Of a stretch of DNA of 64,000 nucleotides, positions 62,218 through 64,000 are shown piece after piece. Numbering within the stretch: position 1 is the stretch's first letter; each line of letters opens with the position of its first letter. A model generated the notes under the pieces. It did no database searches, was not told the origin of the DNA, and saw only the letters and a list, made by a program, of their open reading frames with translations. The stretch lies in assembly GCA_049889535.1 (NCBI GenBank), contig JBMHDF010000015.1, forward strand, positions 3,250-67,249, read 5' to 3'. The DNA is from JAYQKL01 sp049889535. GTDB lineage: Bacteria; Pseudomonadota; Alphaproteobacteria; RS24. A program made the position numbers and the translations under genes.

Positions 62218-62769
62218 TTACTGCGCTGCCATTATATCTGTTTTATCTTTTTGCAAATAAGACAGAATATTTTGCGGCGCGGTTTCGCCATATGGGTCAT
62301 CGCTGGCATTATCTGCATAACCTGGCTCTTCAAACCAAGTCGTGATTTTGCCATCCTCCACCACAGCCGCATAACGCCAACTGCGATAACCAAAACCCAG
62401 ATTATCCTTATCCACCAGCATGCCCATCTGGCGCGTAAAATGCCCTGAACCATCTGGAATTAACCCAATGCATCCAATATTTTGTTGCCGCCCCCACGCA
62501 TTCATCACAAACGCATCATTGACCGCAATGCAATATATCGCATCAATACCAGCAGCTATAAAATCTGGATAAAGCTTTTCAAAATCTGGCAATTGAAAAG
62601 TTGAGCAAGTCGGCGTAAAGGCGCCGGGCAAGGAAAACAAGACCACACGCTTGCCAGCAAAATAGTCAGCCGTGGTTTTATCTTGCCAGCGATAAGGATT
62701 ATCGCCAACAATTGATTCATCGCGTATACGCGTTTTAAAAGTAATATTTGGTAAGTTTCGTCCAATCAT
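62218..62769 (-). CDS. Peroxiredoxin (Prx5-like)
   Basis: 183 residues from ATG 62769, which has AGGAG 6 bases upstream; the ATG at 62775 is too close to it. The peroxidatic cysteine is C55 in PGAFTPTCS, with GKRVVLFSLPG before it; the C-terminal glutaredoxin domain of some homologues is absent. It reduces hydrogen peroxide and organic peroxides with thiols. Two Irr/ICE-like palindromes flank its promoter. Confidence 0.93.
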   Translation of the reverse strand: MIGRNLPNITFKTRIRDESIVGDNPYRWQDKTTADYFAGKRVVLFSLPGAFTPTCSTFQLPDFEKLYPDFIAAGIDAIYCIAVNDAFVMNAWGRQQNIGCIGLIPDGSGHFTRQMGMLVDKDNLGFGYRSWRYAAVVEDGKITTWFEEPGYADNASDDPYGETAPQNILSYLQKDKTDIMAAQ

Positions 62770-62781
62770 GACCATCTCCTT

Positions 62782-62800
62782 ATTTAGAATAGTTCTAAAT
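62782..62800. promoter_or_regulatory. Irr/ICE-like palindrome 1 (peroxiredoxin promoter)
   Basis: ATTTAGAA-TAG-TTCTAAAT, a perfect dyad with 8-bp arms, overlaps the predicted -10 (TAATTT, 62802-62797 on the minus strand). The core TTTAGAA-N3-TTCTAAA resembles the iron-control element bound by Irr in alphaproteobacteria. It lies 12-31 bp before the start codon. Confidence 0.65.
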
Positions 62801-62825
62801 TAAGAGATGATATGCGCTTTGTCAA

Positions 62826-62850
62826 GTTATTTAGAATAATTCTAAATAAC
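62826..62850. promoter_or_regulatory. Irr/ICE-like palindrome 2 (peroxiredoxin promoter)
   Basis: A perfect 25-bp dyad with 11-bp arms (GTTATTTAGAA and TTCTAAATAAC around TAA), the same core as palindrome 1. It sits directly upstream of the -35 TTGACA (62825-62820 on the minus strand); the dyad centres are 47 bp apart. The outer base overlaps the stop codon of the small upstream gene. Confidence 0.68.
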
Positions 62851-63026
62851 TATTTTGGGGCAGGTAAAAATATTTCTACAAATGCCCAGCATAAGAAAAC
62901 CGGGAAAATAAAAATCACACATAAAATCGCAACAACGGCATTGCGCTTAAACGCTTGAATGACACCTTTTAGCAATAAAATAAAAGCAATCAGACTGATA
63001 ATAAGAAAAATGGTTACGCCGTCCAA
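62850..63026 (-). CDS. Small membrane protein (58 residues)
   Basis: An open frame from a TTG (63026) to TAG (62850), short of common ORF cut-offs. GGGGAGG lies 5 bases before the TTG, one of the strongest ribosome-binding sites in the window. Two hydrophobic stretches (VTIFLIISLIAFILLL and VVAILCVIFIFPVFLCWAF) flank a basic loop (QAFKRNA), giving a two-helix hairpin. It follows the methyltransferase gene by 33 bp and may be co-transcribed. No family recognised. Confidence 0.62.
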   Translation of the reverse strand: MDGVTIFLIISLIAFILLLKGVIQAFKRNAVVAILCVIFIFPVFLCWAFVEIFLPAPK

Positions 63027-63059
63027 TTACACCTCCCCTTTTGCAAATATAGATAAAAA

Positions 63060-63674
63060 TTATGATGCCGCGCCCCAATAAGTGAAGCCAAAAATACGAG
63101 GGGTTGACGGCACATACATGCTGTGCTGGTCGGTAATTTCAAAACCAGCTTGTTGAATGAGCGTAGGAATATCGCGGTTAATGTTGCAACCACCCCCAAT
63201 TTTACCCCAAGCGCCATTTAATCGATCTTGCCATTTTTGCACTGCCGCATCTGGCGCGCGGCCATGCTCACAAAATAATAATTTACCACCTGGTTTCAAA
63301 ACCCGCCGCATTTGCGCCAGCGCTTGCGCCGTATCCGGAATGGTACAGAGCGTATAGGTCAATAAAACCGTATCGACAGTTTTATCCTCAAGTGGTATTT
63401 CCTCCCCCGGCAAGGGGATAAATTCAACCGGAATATCTACATTGGCTGCCGCTTTTTGCGCGCGTTGCACCATTTCAACAGACGGCTCAAGACCATAAAC
63501 GCGCTCTACCTTTGAGGGGTCATAGAATTTAAGATTATGGCCAGTGCCAATACCAACCTCCAGCACCCGCCCCTCGCAATAAGGCACAACCTTCTCGCGC
63601 TGCTTCAATATTGGCTTGGAACCGCAAGCAAAATCAATCAAACGTGGCAAAACATATTTATCATATAAAGACAT
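63060..63674 (-). CDS. Class I SAM-dependent methyltransferase
   Basis: 204 residues. Motif I is VLEVGIGTGHNLKFYD, motif II EPSVEMVQRA, and the later LLTYTLCTIPD and VLKPGGKLLFCEHG are typical. The C-terminal YVPSTPRIFGFTYWG resembles the METTL7/UbiE-like type 11 subgroup (possible thiol or small-molecule methylation). The substrate is not shown by the sequence. Confidence 0.88.
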   Translation of the reverse strand: MSLYDKYVLPRLIDFACGSKPILKQREKVVPYCEGRVLEVGIGTGHNLKFYDPSKVERVYGLEPSVEMVQRAQKAAANVDIPVEFIPLPGEEIPLEDKTVDTVLLTYTLCTIPDTAQALAQMRRVLKPGGKLLFCEHGRAPDAAVQKWQDRLNGAWGKIGGGCNINRDIPTLIQQAGFEITDQHSMYVPSTPRIFGFTYWGAAS

Positions 63675-63788
63675 GGGTCTAGCTTAACAAAAGCGCGCTG
63701 CATTACCAAGATAAAGCGCGCCGCCCAATTTGCCTTTTGCGTCACTTTTACTTAGGCTTGATACCACTCACAGCCCAAAGGGAAAACC

Positions 63789-64000
63789 ATGTATAAAGTT
63801 TTAATGCCCCTCAAACGCAAAGCCGATATGTCGGTTGATGATTTTCGTCACTATTATGAAAACTATCACCGCTTGATTGGTGAAAAATATTTACAAGGCT
63901 ATGCGACAAAATATATACGCCGATACATCAACCCATTGCCAGATGCGGAGGGGCGCATTGCCGAACCGGATTTTGATGTGTTGCTTGAAATTTGGTTTCC
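63789..64000 (+). CDS. EthD-like/stress-barrel protein (3' end outside window)
   Basis: The frame starts at ATG 63789 with a GGG upstream and remains open to the window edge (70 residues visible). YKVLMPLKRKADMSVDDFRHYYENYH matches the start of EthD-type dimeric alpha/beta-barrel proteins, which include subunits of ether-degrading systems and many proteins of unknown role. The function cannot be assigned from this part. Confidence 0.78.
   Translation, partial: MYKVLMPLKRKADMSVDDFRHYYENYHRLIGEKYLQGYATKYIRRYINPLPDAEGRIAEPDFDVLLEIWF

Overview
The window looks like ordinary chromosome of a free-living, probably marine, alphaproteobacterium. The strongest pointers are a GcrA-type cell-cycle regulator, the alphaproteobacterial gene order murA / DUF2948 / hisD / UPF0262 / infA / maf / RNase G / yacG, a class I lysyl-tRNA synthetase, a long-form dCTP deaminase and a SAM-II riboswitch. 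Base composition is moderate, with AT-rich intergenic stretches. SAR116-like or related marine lineages would fit, but the genus cannot be fixed from sequence reading alone. I saw no insertion sequence, prophage, CRISPR array or rRNA; two tRNA genes (Phe-GAA, Gly-CCC) are present.

Layout. 1-6.2 kb: a divergent cluster with a LysR regulator, a spinster-type MFS transporter, an NmrA-like reductase, a Rieske oxygenase and an HTD2/MaoC-type dehydratase, then a CNNM/CorC-like membrane protein. 6.3-12.7 kb: tRNA-Phe and the housekeeping block yacG-rng-maf-infA-UPF0262-hisD-DUF2948-murA, plus a short basic protein. 12.7-16.7 kb: a PQQ- and heme-containing alcohol dehydrogenase lipoprotein, a thioesterase and a GST. 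16.8-20.2 kb: class Ia ribonucleotide reductase nrdAB with an elaborate control region (NrdR box, DnaA box, structured leader). 20.2-25.9 kb: periplasmic MsrB, TauE-TIGR02186-CcdA-DUF3429 and a TetR regulator. 25.9-29.5 kb: a PyrD-ArsC fusion, DUF952 and lysK. 29.6-34 kb: a TerB-like protein, a GT2 glycosyltransferase, tRNA-Gly, LrgAB and dcd.

34.2-37.4 kb: a SAM-II riboswitch followed by an intrinsic terminator, then metZ-apaG-trkH. 37.4-45.7 kb (minus): an RND efflux pair, a lipoprotein, hslO, argF and argD. 45.8-49.5 kb: an ABC-2 permease, gcrA, an SDR, and a putative Fur-controlled iron-binding protein. 49.7-52.2 kb: a putative sigma-54 promoter, a TorF-like porin, glnK and amtB (nitrogen scavenging). 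52.3-57.6 kb: speA, carboxy(nor)spermidine dehydrogenase, nspC and speB, a complete predicted route from arginine to spermidine without decarboxylated SAM, followed by metY. 58.9-62.2 kb: an enoyl-CoA hydratase and two acyl-CoA dehydrogenases. 62.2-64 kb: a peroxiredoxin whose promoter sits between two Irr/ICE-like palindromes, a 58-residue membrane protein, a methyltransferase and a partial EthD-like gene.

The most interesting items are regulatory: the nrdA leader, the gcrA and nrdA promoter sites, the SAM-II terminator switch and the paired peroxiredoxin operators. Among proteins, the in-frame PyrD-ArsC fusion with an internal ribosome-binding site stands out. Functions are inferred from motifs and neighbourhood; no database search was possible.
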